64,000 nucleotides of DNA from Microbacterium schleiferi (GCF_015565955.1 NZ_CP064760.1:3100001-3164000), one strand, 5' to 3'. Shown: positions 52,723 to 62,507, counted from the stretch's first letter. Notes: a model not told the origin generated them from the sequence alone. Numbers and translations are program-made.

Positions 52723-53826
52723 CTACCCGCGTGCGGGGTGCCCTTCCGGGAGGTCCTCTACAACGGAACCCGCGATCCGTAGCACTCTGTCCACAGACTC
52801 ATGCTCTCCGACGGATATGCGCACGCCTTCACCCGCAAACGGCCGGACGACGATTCCGCCGTCGTGGAACGCATCCGCGACGGCCAGCGTGTCGGGTCCG
52901 GTGGCAAGCCAGACGAAGTTCCCCTGGGCGTCGGGGACGCGCCATCCCTGGTCGCGCAGGCCCGCCGCGAGCGTGTCGCGCCGCGCCGTGATCTCCGCGA
53001 CCCGCTCGAGCAGTTCGGCTCGCGCGTCAAGGCTCGCGAGGGCTGCCTCTTCGGCGTGAGCGGTGACCGAGAGCGGGATGGCGGTGCTGCGCGCGGCATC
53101 CAGCACGCGCGGGTGTCCGATGCCGTAACCGACGCGAAGCCCCGCCAGACCGTACGCCTTGGAGAAGGTGCGCAGCACGACGACATTCGGATGCCCCGCC
53201 TGCAGCACCCGGAGCCCGTCCACGGCATCCGGGGAGGTGACGAACTCGGCGTACGCCTCGTCGAGCACGATCAACACGTCCCGGGGAACCCGCGTGACGA
53301 AGTCGTCGAACTCAGGCTGCGTGATGACCGGGCCCGTCGGGTTGTTGGGGCTGCACACCAGGATGGTGCGCGTGCGATCGGTGATCGCATCCGCCATCGC
53401 CGCCAGATCGTGCCGGGCATCCTCGGTCAGCGGGATGCGCACGGATGCCGCGCCCGAGACCTCCACCAGCGACGGGTACGCCTCGAAGGAGCGCCAGGCG
53501 TAGATGACCTCGTCACCGGGACCCGCCGTCGCCGAGATGAGCTGGGCGATGAGCGAGACGCTTCCCGCGCCGATGTGGACAGCGTCGGGGCTGACGCCGT
53601 AGTCGGCGGCGAGCCGTTCGCGCAACCGCGCCGCGCTCGCGTCGGGGTACCGGTTGACCGCGGTCACTGCGCGGAGGGCGTCGACCACGCCCGGAAGCGG
53701 GTCGTACGGGTTCTCGTTGCTCGACAGCTTGAACGCGTCGGGAGCCGCCTGTCGGCCCTGCTTGTAGGCAGGCAGGGCCGCGATCGCGGGCCGCACGCGA
53801 ACGGGGATCGGGTCGGGTTCGCTCAC
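52723..53826 (-). CDS. hisC: Histidinol-phosphate aminotransferase-like enzyme
   Basis: The 367-residue class I/II aminotransferase starts at GTG 53826 ([11 protein letters not shown]). [12 protein letters not shown] near the N-terminus, SPNNPTGP (about 160-167) and the PLP-lysine motif [17 protein letters not shown] (about 225-241) are clear. HisC members also accept phenylalanine (Pat-like). It lies 10 bp upstream of bkdA on the same strand, without other his genes nearby, so an aromatic or alternative role is possible. Confidence 0.85.
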   Translation of the reverse strand: MSEPDPIPVRVRPAIAALPAYKQGRQAAPDAFKLSSNENPYDPLPGVVDALRAVTAVNRYPDASAARLRERLAADYGVSPDAVHIGAGSVSLIAQLISATAGPGDEVIYAWRSFEAYPSLVEVSGAASVRIPLTEDARHDLAAMADAITDRTRTILVCSPNNPTGPVITQPEFDDFVTRVPRDVLIVLDEAYAEFVTSPDAVDGLRVLQAGHPNVVVLRTFSKAYGLAGLRVGYGIGHPRVLDAARSTAIPLSVTAHAEEAALASLDARAELLERVAEITARRDTLAAGLRDQGWRVPDAQGNFVWLATGPDTLAVADAFHDGGIVVRPFAGEGVRISVGEHESVDRVLRIAGSVVEDLPEGHPARG

Positions 53827-53883
53827 TCTGTGAGTGTACGACCGGGCTGTTACGGGTCTGTACCCTCGTGAAAGACTGCGGGC

Positions 53884-54279
53884 ATGAGCTTTCTCGTCCG
53901 CATCGTCGTGAACGCGTTCTCGATCTGGATCGTCACCCTGATCCCCGCCCTGGGGGTCACCGTCATCCCGTTCGCCCCGGGAGAGACGCTGCAGTTGGTG
54001 TTGACCCTCCTGCTGGTGGCGCTCATCTTCGCGCTCGTGAACACGATCATCGGCACCGTGATCAAGGTGCTCGCGTTCCCGATCTACATCCTGACGCTGG
54101 GCCTGATCTCGCTCGTGATCAACGGCTTCCTGCTGTGGCTGACGGCATGGTTCACGCAGTGGTGGGACTGGGGTCTGCGGGTCGAAGACTTCTGGTGGGG
54201 CGTGGTCGCGGCCCTGCTGATCTCGGTCATCAACTGGCTCATCGGCATCCTCCTCCGGCCCCGCCGCAACAACGACTGA
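53884..54279 (+). CDS. Phage-holin-4_2 family (YvlD-like) membrane protein
   Basis: The 131-residue protein has four membrane helices (about 5-30, 35-60, 65-90, 100-125). It begins [19 protein letters not shown] and ends RPRRNND. It matches the widespread YvlD/Phage_holin_4_2 family, which despite the name is usually chromosomal and of unknown envelope-stress-related function. Confidence 0.8.
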   Translation: MSFLVRIVVNAFSIWIVTLIPALGVTVIPFAPGETLQLVLTLLLVALIFALVNTIIGTVIKVLAFPIYILTLGLISLVINGFLLWLTAWFTQWWDWGLRVEDFWWGVVAALLISVINWLIGILLRPRRNND

Positions 54280-54284
54280 GCCGG

Positions 54285-55687
54285 TCATCCGCCCCCGCGA
54301 TCGGCGGCGTACTCGGTGACCTCGACGCGTTCGGCTGCGCCGAGCGTGGTCCATAGCTCCCGCAGCGCCGCGGCCCGCGGGTCGTGTGACGCATCCACCA
54401 TGGCTGCCGTCTCGGCGTATCGCTCGATGCCGTGCGCTGCGAGAGTCAGGTCGTGCACGCCTCCGGCCGGATCCGCGACCCGCTCCGCGATGAAACTGCC
54501 TGGCGCCCCGACCGTCTCGGCGTGACCGCCGCCGGCGAGCCCCGCCACGGGGTCATCGACGTGACGGATGCCGACACTGAGCACGCTCTCGGGGACTGCT
54601 GCCTCGACAGGTGAGCCGTAGGTGACGAGGGTCTGGACGTCGTAGGTGCCCTCCAGCGCGAGCGCGGAGGCGAGCATCGCGCCCTGCGAGTGCCCGAACA
54701 CGTGAACGGGCTCGCCCGGCCCGACCCCCGCTTCCCGGAGGGCAAGCTCGACGGCCGCGAGGGACGCCGAGCGCTCACCGGTGTACAGCTCGAGGTTCGA
54801 GCGCATGTCGAACGGGTCACCGGCACCGCCAGAGACGGCCTGTGTACCGGCGACATAGACGGCGGCCTGGGATCCGCCGCCCGGCATCACGTACCGCTCG
54901 ACACGCACGCGCGCCTCGGTGGCGCCGGGGACGCGCCGGGCGGCGTCGGCCAGCCCCGTCACGGGACCGGATGCCGGTGCCGGCGCTACGGCGCGCACGG
55001 CTGTCGGGGCCGGCGAGAGCGGCGCGGACGGGGGAGGTGCCGACGGATGCCGGGTTCCGCCGCGGTGTCCCGCGACCGTCGCGGCCGGCCCACTGGTGAC
55101 CGCATCCGCGGCCGGTCCCCCGACGGTGTCGGTGCCCGCGACATCCGGCCAAGCCCCGCGACCGACACGCCGCTCCAGAGCACGCCGGAGCCCACCGCGA
55201 GCGGGAGAGCCATGCCGGGAATCCACCAGGTCGCTGCCGCCACCTGTCGAGCCATCTCGAGCGGCCCGTCGCGCCGCCACGCGTCGATGGCAGCGTCGGC
55301 GGTGGAGGTGGCATCCGGATACTCCTGCTGCAGCAACGCCATCCGCGCCTCGATCACCCGCGCGGCATCGGCATCACCCGCCGCTGCCGCCGCCGCCTGC
55401 TGTACGCGCAGGTCGATGAGCTCATACGCGGCAGCGAGCGCGTCGAGTGCTGCGGCGAGCGCGGTCGGCTGCTCTGCGACCCGTTCGGCGCCCGTCGCGA
55501 GCCACCGCGCTTCGAGATCGACGCCGAAGCCGGTCGCGGCGGCAGCGGCATCCGTCGCCACCCATCTTGCGCGGTCCGCAAGCTCACCGACGCGGATGCC
55601 GAACTCCCGCAGACGGCCGGCGACAGATCGCAGCTGCTCGGTGTCGACCGCGATGGCGCCGCCGCTGCGGATCTCCAGATCGCTCAC
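54285..55687 (-). CDS. WXG-like N-terminal and alpha/beta-hydrolase C-terminal protein, frameshifted
   Basis: The N-terminal frame starts at GTG 55687, overlapping the preceding stop. It gives about 150 residues of long helices ([20 protein letters not shown], Ala-rich) followed by a hydrophobic stretch [18 protein letters not shown]. The C-terminal frame has an alpha/beta hydrolase with nucleophile elbow [20 protein letters not shown]. Adding one base at the C4 run 55154-55157 joins them into 467 residues. The layout recalls ESX/WXG100-type secreted lipases; no immunity gene is obvious. Substrate unknown. Confidence 0.7.
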
Positions 55688-55980
55688 CCGGCTCCTTCCG
55701 CGACCCATCCGGCGCCGAAGCCCGCGAAGCTGCCGGCGACCGCGCCCGGCGCGGGAGATCCGACGTCTGCGCGCAGGTCGAGCGCTCGCTCCCGCAGGCC
55801 GCGCAGAGCCGCCGCGAGCTGCGCCATCTCGGTCTGAAACTCCGCGAGAGCCGGAGTCTCCCAGCCACTGACCCGCGCGATGGACTCCGCTTCGGCAGCG
55901 AGGTCGTCAGCCCACGACGCGAGCGCCGCGAGCTGCGCGCGCACGGCGCCCGCTGCCGGCACCGCGCACAGCCCATCCAT
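55684..55980 (-). CDS. Small WXG100-like helical protein
   Basis: The 98-residue protein (MDGLCAVPAAGAVRAQLAAL) consists of two helices around a Gly-Trp turn, VSGWETPALAEFQTEMAQLA (about 37-56), similar to WXG100 helical hairpins. It ends [12 protein letters not shown]. The stop overlaps the start of the hydrolase-containing gene (GTGA). The long antisense-like frame of 690 codons running through purB in this frame is not a gene. It is probably the secretion or chaperone partner of the next gene. Confidence 0.6.
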   Translation of the reverse strand: MDGLCAVPAAGAVRAQLAALASWADDLAAEAESIARVSGWETPALAEFQTEMAQLAAALRGLRERALDLRADVGSPAPGAVAGSFAGFGAGWVAEGAG

Positions 55981-56105
55981 TCCTCCACGGTGATCGACGG
56001 CACGCGTGCGGGAGGCGGCATCCGTGACGTAATGTCGACGGTTCGGCCAGATCATGAGTCGGGGGAGGAGGCGACGAACGGATGCGCTCACCGAGCAAGA
56101 GGGGT

Positions 56106-56624
56106 ATGAATGAACGCATGACTGCGAACGCCGTCGAGCCGTTTCGCGTCGTCTTCGTCTGTACCGGCAACATCTGCCGGTCGCCCATGGCCGAGGTCGT
56201 CTTCCGTGCCCTGGCCGACAGCGCAGGCGTGGGCGACCGCGTCGTGTCCACCAGCGCCGGCACAGGCGACTGGCACGTCGGCGAGCGCGCCGACGAACGG
56301 ACCCTCGACGCGCTGTCCCGCCGCGGATACGACGGCGCCCGGCACCGAGCCCGCCAGTTCGGGATGGCCGACTTCTCGCGCAGCGACCTCGTCGTTGCTC
56401 TCGACCGCAGCCACGAGCGCATCCTGCGGGGCTGGGCGCACTCCGACACGGATGCCGACAAGATCGCCCTCCTCCTGTCGTTCGACGCTTCAGCCCCGAC
56501 CCTCGACGTGCCCGACCCTTACTACGCCCACGAGGCGATGTTCGACGAGGTGCTCGGTATGATCGAGAGCGCCAGCCGCGCACTCTTCCGCCAGCTGGAA
56601 CCGGCGCTTCGTCCCGCGCCCTGA
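56106..56624 (+). CDS. Low-molecular-weight protein-tyrosine phosphatase
   Basis: The enzyme is about 172 residues long, with start at ATG 56106 or 56118. The phosphatase loop VCTGNICRSPMAE has the C-x5-R-S nucleophile pattern near the N-terminus, and the general acid lies in VPDPYY. Such enzymes dephosphorylate bacterial tyrosine kinases or arginine phosphates. Here it stands alone between the WXG-type gene (divergent) and purB. Confidence 0.88.
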   Translation: MNERMTANAVEPFRVVFVCTGNICRSPMAEVVFRALADSAGVGDRVVSTSAGTGDWHVGERADERTLDALSRRGYDGARHRARQFGMADFSRSDLVVALDRSHERILRGWAHSDTDADKIALLLSFDASAPTLDVPDPYYAHEAMFDEVLGMIESASRALFRQLEPALRPAP

Positions 56625-56679
56625 GGCGATCACCGCCCGGCGCAACGGGAGCCCGGACCGCAGATCCGACAGGAGTACC

Positions 56680-58089
56680 GTGACCTCCCTGCCCCGCGAG
56701 CACGACACCGCGCGTTTCGGCGACCAGCCGCTGAGCCCGCTGGACGGGCGGTACCGCGCCGCGGTGGCGCCCCTGAGCGACTACCTCTCCGAGGCGGGCC
56801 TGAACCGCGCCCGCGTCGAGGTCGAAGTCGAATGGCTCATCGCCCTCACCGACCGGTCGCTGTTCGGTACGGCACCGCTCGACGAGGCTCAGAAAGAGCG
56901 CCTGCGCGCGCTGTACCGCGGCTTCGGCGCTGACGAGATCGCGTGGCTCGCCGAGAAGGAAGCTGTCACCCGCCACGATGTGAAGGCCGTCGAGTACCTG
57001 GTGCGCGACCGGCTCGCCGAGCTCGGACTCGACCAGATCGCGGAGCTCACTCACTTCGCGTGCACGAGCGAAGACATCAACTCCGCTTCCTACGCGCTCA
57101 CCGTCCAGCGCGCTGTGACCCAGGTCTGGCTGCCCCGGCTGCGCGTCGTGATCGATCGGCTCGGAGCCATCGCCCGCGAGCACCGAGACGCACCGATGCT
57201 CTCCCGCACGCACGGGCAGCCGGCGACCCCCACGACGATGGGCAAGGAGTTCGCCGTCTTCGTGTGGCGGCTCGAACGCGTCGAACGGCAGATCGCGGCA
57301 TCCGAGTTTCTTGCGAAGTTCTCGGGCGCGACGGGAACCTGGTCGGCCCACCTCGCGGCAGAGCCCGACACCGACTGGCCGGCACTCTCGCGAGAGTTCA
57401 TCGAGTCGCTCGGGATCGGGTTCAACGTCCTGACCACCCAGATCGAATCCCACGACTGGCAGGTCGAGCTCTACGACCGGATCCGGCACGCTGGCGGCAT
57501 CCTGCACAACCTCGCGACCGATGTCTGGACCTACATCTCCCTCGGGTACTTCTCGCAGATTCCCGTCGCGGGCGCGACCGGATCTTCGACGATGCCGCAC
57601 AAGATCAACCCGATCCGTTTCGAGAACGCCGAAGCGAACCTCGAGATCTCGGGCGGGCTGCTGGCGACCCTGGCGCAAACCCTCGTCACATCGCGACTGC
57701 AGCGCGATCTCACCGACTCGACGACGCAGCGCAACATCGGCGTCGCGCTGGGTCACTCGCTGCTCGCCCTCGACAATCTGGCGCGGGGACTGACCGAGAT
57801 CTCGCTCGCCCAGCGCGCGCTGGATGCCGACCTCGAGAGCAACTGGGAGGTGCTGGCCGAGGCGATCCAGACCGTGGTGCGCGCCGAGATCGTCGCGGGT
57901 CGCTCGCAGATCAGCGACCCCTACGCGCTGCTGAAGGACCTCACGCGGGGCCGCCGCGTCGGAGCTACCGAGCTTGCGGAGTTCGTGCGCGGTCTCGACA
58001 TCGGGGATGCCGCGAAGGAACGCCTGCTGGCGCTCACTCCCGCGTCGTACACGGGTCTCGCGTCGATCCTCGTTTCCGAGATCGACTGA
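56680..58089 (+). CDS. purB: Adenylosuccinate lyase
   Basis: The 469-residue lyase starts at GTG 56680 with AGGAG 6 nt upstream. The fumarase/aspartase superfamily signature GSSTMPHKINPIRFENAEAN (about 303-322) holds the catalytic Ser loop. His in SRTHGQPATPTTMGKEF and THFACTSEDINSASYAL are conserved. It acts twice in purine synthesis. The form (PurB of about 456-470 residues with N-terminal LSPLDGRYR) is the E. coli-like type. Confidence 0.95.
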   Translation: MTSLPREHDTARFGDQPLSPLDGRYRAAVAPLSDYLSEAGLNRARVEVEVEWLIALTDRSLFGTAPLDEAQKERLRALYRGFGADEIAWLAEKEAVTRHDVKAVEYLVRDRLAELGLDQIAELTHFACTSEDINSASYALTVQRAVTQVWLPRLRVVIDRLGAIAREHRDAPMLSRTHGQPATPTTMGKEFAVFVWRLERVERQIAASEFLAKFSGATGTWSAHLAAEPDTDWPALSREFIESLGIGFNVLTTQIESHDWQVELYDRIRHAGGILHNLATDVWTYISLGYFSQIPVAGATGSSTMPHKINPIRFENAEANLEISGGLLATLAQTLVTSRLQRDLTDSTTQRNIGVALGHSLLALDNLARGLTEISLAQRALDADLESNWEVLAEAIQTVVRAEIVAGRSQISDPYALLKDLTRGRRVGATELAEFVRGLDIGDAAKERLLALTPASYTGLASILVSEID

Positions 58090-58106
58090 GCGAGCGCTGC
58101 GGAGCG

Positions 58107-58460
58107 CTACGCGGTCGGCGCCGACGCGCCGCCGTTCTCGCGGTCGTCGGGCGTCGTCGCCGACGCCTCGCCACTCTCGGGTTCCTCATCGAGCAGCACC
58201 GGCCGGTCGATGGTCTTGGTGACATCGGCGGGGTCGATCACCAGCAGCAGGAGCGCCACCACGACGAGGGTGACGACGAAGGTCACTCCCGCAATGATTC
58301 CCGCGACGACGAGAGCGTTCTGCACGTCTTCGGCGGGGATCTGCTGGAAGAACCCCATCGAGACGAGGGTCACGATCCCCGCGAAGAGGGCAGCCGCGAA
58401 GGCGAGCCCCAGAAGCTGTACGGGGCGCATGATCTCGCGGCGCGAGGGCTTGTCGGTCAT
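58107..58460 (-). CDS. Two-helix membrane protein, unknown
   Basis: The 117-residue protein has two membrane helices (about 12-35 and 45-75). An acidic cytoplasmic tail LLDEEPESGEASATTPDDRE follows. Its ATG overlaps the preceding stop (ATGA, 58457-58460). It is probably a partner of the upstream membrane gene. No family known to me. Confidence 0.7.
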   Translation of the reverse strand: MTDKPSRREIMRPVQLLGLAFAAALFAGIVTLVSMGFFQQIPAEDVQNALVVAGIIAGVTFVVTLVVVALLLLVIDPADVTKTIDRPVLLDEEPESGEASATTPDDRENGGASAPTA

Positions 58461-59110
58461 GGCTTCCTCTCCGCCGGGGTCTCGGCGAGGGGCGCGGCGG
58501 CCCCGGCATCCGTCGGACGTGGCGAGAACGCGGCGATGCCGAGGTACACGGCAACGATCGCCGCGTAGCCACCGAAGATGCCGACGGCGATGGTGATTCC
58601 GGTCAGGGTGAAGGTCTGCCCTGCCTCTTCGATGGTGTAGCTCAGCGCGTACTGCACCGGAACGGCGAGCACGCCCACAGCGAGCAGGATGCTGAGGATG
58701 CCGACGAAGATCGCGTCCCGGCTCTGGGAACGCGGCAGCCTCGACAGTCGGCGAGCCCGCAGCCCCGCGACCATCTCGACGATCCCGCTGAGCACGGACC
58801 AGGCGATCACGACGACGAAGAACATCGTGTCGGTGCGCAGACCCGGCATCCCGGTTGCCATTCCCGCGAGAACAGCGAGGATGCCCAGCAGCACAGCTGC
58901 CCACCGGTCGCCCTTCGGGAAGACCAGCCAGACCGCGGCAAACCACACGAGGCCCGTCGCTATCGCAAAGCCGCTGAACACCGCGAGACCCACGGCGGCG
59001 GAGTGATCGGGGGAGAACGTGATCATGAGCGCCGCCAGCGCGGCGAAGAACGCTCGCGCCAGCTGGAGATGCCTCACCTCGAGGGTGCGGATGGGTGCAG
59101 CGCTGGTCAC
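58457..59110 (-). CDS. DUF308/HdeD-like membrane protein
   Basis: The 217-residue protein has about seven membrane helices in the style of HdeD/DUF308 proteins (LQLARAFFAALAALMITF, WSVLSGIVEMVAGLRARRLS). GTG 59110 is preferred over TTG 59119. It is translationally coupled to the two-helix protein downstream. HdeD-like proteins are linked to acid or envelope stress but the role is not established. Confidence 0.65.
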   Translation of the reverse strand: MTSAAPIRTLEVRHLQLARAFFAALAALMITFSPDHSAAVGLAVFSGFAIATGLVWFAAVWLVFPKGDRWAAVLLGILAVLAGMATGMPGLRTDTMFFVVVIAWSVLSGIVEMVAGLRARRLSRLPRSQSRDAIFVGILSILLAVGVLAVPVQYALSYTIEEAGQTFTLTGITIAVGIFGGYAAIVAVYLGIAAFSPRPTDAGAAAPLAETPAERKP

Positions 59111-59200
59111 AACTCTCAAGTCTATTCGCCGCGGCGCGCCTCATCGGCGGCCGCGGGCTGCCCGGTCACCGGGTTCCCTCGCGCGCGCGGGAAAACGGGT

Positions 59201-60196
59201 TCACCAGAGCGGGTGGATCGCCTCGCGCAGGTAGCGGTCGTACACGGCGTGAACCGCCTCATCGAAGCCCTCGAGATCGAAGGCGCCGGGTTCGAGCAGG
59301 CGCCCCGCCGCCGCGTTGGCCTCAGCCTGCTGGGGTGTCCGCGCGCCGGGGATGACGGAGGTGACGCCGGGCTGTGCGGCGATCCAGGCAAGGCTCGCGG
59401 CCGGAAGTGAGACGCCCTCGGGCAGGGCAGCCGCCAACGCGGATGCCGCGGCGATCCCGACCTCGAAGTCAACGCCCGAGAACGTCTCGCCCCGGTCGAA
59501 GGCTTCACCCTGGCGGTTGTACGAGCGGTGGTCGTCGCTCGCGAACGTCGTCGCCGTCGTGTACTTGCCCGACAGGAGACCGGAGGCCAACGGCACGCGC
59601 GCGAAGATTCCGACCTGCGCTGCGGCGGCCGCCGGCAAGACCTCATCAAGCGGCTTCAGACGGAACGGGTTGAGGATGATCTGCACGTTCGTGACCCCGG
59701 GACGCGCGATGGCCGCGAGCGCCTGCTCGCACGTCTCGACCGACACACCGTACGCCTGGATGAGGCCGTCCTCGACCAGGCGGTCGAGCGCATCGAACAG
59801 CTCGTCTGCGGCGATGACGTCGGTGGGTGGGCAGTGGAGCTGCACCAGGTCCAGGGTGTCGACGCCGAGGTTCTCGCGAGACCGCTCGGTCCAGCCGCGG
59901 AAAGCCTCTTCCGTGTAGTTCTCGCGCAACTGGTCGACGCGTCGCCCCATCTTCGTCGCGACGGTGATGCCGTGATCGGGTCGCGATGCGAGGAACTGTC
60001 CGATGAGCGACTCCGAGCGACCGTCACCGTAGACATCGGCGGTGTCGAAGAGGGTCACCCCGGCGTCGGCGGATGCCGCGAGCACGGCAAGCGCAGCATC
60101 CTCGTCGACCGTCCCCCAATCGGCTCCGAGCTGCCACGTGCCGAGGCCGATCGCTGAGACGTTTCGGCCGGTTCTTCCAAGGGGGCGCTGCTGCAT
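59201..60196 (-). CDS. Aldo/keto reductase
   Basis: The 331-residue TIM-barrel oxidoreductase has GVTLFDTADVYGDGRSESLI (about 49-68, catalytic Asp and Tyr), a conserved Lys in TVATKMGRR and QLHCPPTDVI. It belongs to the YdhF/Tas-like AKR group and should be NADPH-dependent. Substrate unknown. Its start is divergent from an acetyltransferase at 60262. Confidence 0.9.
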   Translation of the reverse strand: MQQRPLGRTGRNVSAIGLGTWQLGADWGTVDEDAALAVLAASADAGVTLFDTADVYGDGRSESLIGQFLASRPDHGITVATKMGRRVDQLRENYTEEAFRGWTERSRENLGVDTLDLVQLHCPPTDVIAADELFDALDRLVEDGLIQAYGVSVETCEQALAAIARPGVTNVQIILNPFRLKPLDEVLPAAAAAQVGIFARVPLASGLLSGKYTTATTFASDDHRSYNRQGEAFDRGETFSGVDFEVGIAAASALAAALPEGVSLPAASLAWIAAQPGVTSVIPGARTPQQAEANAAAGRLLEPGAFDLEGFDEAVHAVYDRYLREAIHPLW

Positions 60197-60261
60197 GCAT
60201 CCATGGTGCCATCGACCGCCGACGCTCGGGCCGCGGCTGCGTCCGCGGAAGGCTCTAGGGT

Positions 60262-60723
60262 ATGGCCATGCCCGTCACCTACCACCGCGCCGCCGCCGCA
60301 GAAGTCGCGTCCGAGACGCTCTACCGGATGCTGTGGCTTCGGCTTCGGGTCTTCGTCGTCGAGCAGCGCGCCGCCTACCCGGAACTCGACGGGCGCGACA
60401 TCGAGCCGGGCGCGGAGCTGATGTGGGCAAGCGACGGGGACGAGGTGATCTCGACGCTGCGGGTCCTGCAGGAGGGCGCCCAGATGCGCATCGGGCGGGT
60501 TGCGACGGATGCTGCAGCGCGCGGCCGCGGCATCGCGGCAGAGCTCATGCGTCGCGCCGTGGCCCGCTGCGACGAGCGGGCACCCGGATGGCCGATCGTG
60601 CTGGACGCACAGTCCCAGCTCGCGGACTGGTACGCCCGGTTCGGGTTTGAGGTCTCGGGCCCGGCGTTCTCCGAGGATGACATCCCGCACGTGCCGATGC
60701 GCCGCCCGGGAGCCGGGAGCTGA
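60262..60723 (+). CDS. GNAT acetyltransferase, ElaA-like
   Basis: The 153-residue protein has the ElaA-type N-terminus YRMLWLRLRVFVVEQRAAYP (about 21-40), the acetyl-CoA loop ATDAAARGRGIAAELMRRAV (about 80-99) and the GFEVSGPAFSEDDIPH end. ElaA proteins have no known substrate. Confidence 0.88.
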   Translation: MAMPVTYHRAAAAEVASETLYRMLWLRLRVFVVEQRAAYPELDGRDIEPGAELMWASDGDEVISTLRVLQEGAQMRIGRVATDAAARGRGIAAELMRRAVARCDERAPGWPIVLDAQSQLADWYARFGFEVSGPAFSEDDIPHVPMRRPGAGS

Positions 60724-60774
60724 GGTCAGGGTGGTCGCGGTGCTGCGAGCAGTGCCGGAGCTAGAATCCGGCAC

Positions 60775-61224
60775 GTGAGGCGGCCGATGCGATCGACGGT
60801 GCGACGGCTGGTTGCGCTTGTGGGGGCCACGTCTGCTGCCACCCTGGCGCTGAGCGGGTGCAGCGGCGGTCTGGTTCCGATGCAGGCGTGCCCCGCCATC
60901 GGCTGGATCAACCACGTGAGCGTGACCCTCGACAGCGATGCCACCGCGGTCACCTCTCTCGAGGTCTGTGACGGCGAGACCTGTGTCACCGGGCCCCACG
61001 ACAACGCGGCAGGGTCATCCGGCCTCTGGCACTATGTCGACCGCGATGGCGACACCTGGAGCTTCGCCCTCGGTATGGCGACCCCCGACCCCGTCACCGT
61101 TCGGGCGCTCGCGTCCGATGGCGCCGTCCTGGCCGAGGCCACGGTGTCGCCGGAGTGGGAGCGCGTTGGAGGATCCGAGCAGTGCGGCGGGCCCCACGAG
61201 GGCACCATCGAACTCACGGTCTGA
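60775..61224 (+). CDS. Small lipoprotein, unknown
   Basis: The 149-residue protein starts at GTG 60775. It has a basic N-terminus, a hydrophobic helix and lipobox ALSGC (about 26-30). The extracytoplasmic part has four cysteines (QACPAIG, VCDGETCV, QCGGPHEG), probably two disulfides. No known domain; secreted beta-rich protein of the kind common in actinobacteria. Confidence 0.75.
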   Translation: MRRPMRSTVRRLVALVGATSAATLALSGCSGGLVPMQACPAIGWINHVSVTLDSDATAVTSLEVCDGETCVTGPHDNAAGSSGLWHYVDRDGDTWSFALGMATPDPVTVRALASDGAVLAEATVSPEWERVGGSEQCGGPHEGTIELTV

Positions 61225-61234
61225 CGGCAGCGAT

Positions 61235-62020
61235 TCAGACGGTCAGTCGCTCGCGCAGGAAATCAACCAGCAGCTCGTTCGCGCGATAGGTCGGGTGGCC
61301 CGGGACCTCGGCCGAGGCATCCGTCAGCACCGAGTGCGCGTTCGTCGGGATGCCGTCCGCGTTGCCGGGTGAGGAATCGATCTCGAACGCCCGCCACCCC
61401 TCGCCGAGGAGGCGCTCGAAGGCGGCGAACCGCTCGGCCGGGACGCTGCGGTCCTGTGTGAACCGAAGGCCGAGGGCGCACAGGCCGTCGGCGGCGCGGC
61501 GACTGACGGCGGCCTCCTCGATGACGCTCAGGCCCGTCGCCGACCGTCCTGCGCCGACGGGAGGCGGCATGGCCGGCTGGGACACGACCGGAGCCAGCAC
61601 GCTGTCATCCGCTGCTGCCGCGAGGGCGAATCCGCCCGAGAAGCACATCCCGATCACGCCGACGCCGGGCCCGCCGCACTCGGCGTGCAGCTGGCGCGCG
61701 AGTGCACGGAGGTAGCGGGCGATCGGCCGGTCGGCCCGGCGGGCGAACGCGGCAAACTCCCGTGAGACGCACATCCGCAGCGCCGACCCGGCGATGTATC
61801 CGCCGCTGACGGGGCGCCCCGGGGTTCCGATCACCGACGGGAGCGCGACGCGGAAGCCTGCCGCGACCAGTCGCTCGCCCAGCGCGATCACCTCGGGAGT
61901 GGCACCAGGGAGCTCCGGCACGAGGATGACCCCCGGCCCGTCGCCACGGTAGTAGACGTCATGGCTGACCCCGTCGTGTTCGAAGGGGGTGACCCGCCAC
62001 TGCGCGAGAAGCTCACTCAC
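61235..62020 (-). CDS. Dienelactone hydrolase family protein
   Basis: The 261-residue alpha/beta hydrolase has the nucleophile elbow GMCFSGGFALAAA, the Cys version seen in dienelactone hydrolases. Early ILVPELPGATPEV and PVVSQPAMP also fit. GTG 62020 is preferred to TTG 62032. The true substrate is unknown; many actinobacterial members act on small esters. A 475-bp repeat block separates it from the next gene. Confidence 0.85.
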   Translation of the reverse strand: MSELLAQWRVTPFEHDGVSHDVYYRGDGPGVILVPELPGATPEVIALGERLVAAGFRVALPSVIGTPGRPVSGGYIAGSALRMCVSREFAAFARRADRPIARYLRALARQLHAECGGPGVGVIGMCFSGGFALAAAADDSVLAPVVSQPAMPPPVGAGRSATGLSVIEEAAVSRRAADGLCALGLRFTQDRSVPAERFAAFERLLGEGWRAFEIDSSPGNADGIPTNAHSVLTDASAEVPGHPTYRANELLVDFLRERLTV

Positions 62021-62032
62021 GCGCCCAGTCAA

Positions 62033-62507
62033 TCACCCCTATCCCCGGGGCGGACGCATCAGCGCCTCATCCCGCGCGACTGGCCCGGTCGCAACGGCGC
62101 GGATCGTCGACGACACGCCGGGCCGAGGCATCCACCGCCGGCGTGCCGGGTGCCGGATGCGCCGTTGCGACCGCCCGCGCGCTGGATGCCGGATGCCGCC
62201 ACAACGAACGCGGGACGGCATGACGAGATGGACGAGCCGGTCGCAACGGCGCGGATCGTCGTCGACACGCCGGGCCGAGGCATCCACCGACCGGCGTGTC
62301 GGGTATCGGATGCGCCGTTGCGACCACGCGCGCGCTGGATGCCGGATGCCGCCACAACGAACGCGGGACGGCATGACGCGATGGACGAGCCGGTCGCAAC
62401 GGCGCGGATCGTAGACAACACGCCGGGCCGAGGCATCCACCGACCAGCGTGCCGGGTGCCGGATGTGCCGTTGCGACCGCCCGCCCGGAGGCGCACGCCG
62501 GATGCCG
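62033..62507. other. Non-coding block made of tandem repeats
   Basis: No gene is supported here: long frames exist on both strands only because three similar units follow one another. Except for about 55 bp next to the hydrolase start, the whole stretch is repeat. Confidence 0.8.
62088..62507. repeat. Three tandem units of about 152 bp with internal inverted repeat
   Basis: Units begin with GTCGCAACGGCGCGGATCGT at 62088 and 62240 and with a near copy at 62393 (periods 152 and 153); the third is truncated by the next gene. Each holds GGTCGCAACGGCGC and its near-complement GCGCCGTTGCGACC about 60 bp later, a potential hairpin, and a shared GCCGGGCCGAGGCATCCACC. Confidence 0.9.

Noticed and set aside
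55684..57756. 690-codon minus-strand frame across purB, the phosphatase and the WXG-like gene
   Set aside because: Only the last 98 codons look like a protein; the rest is antisense to well-supported genes.
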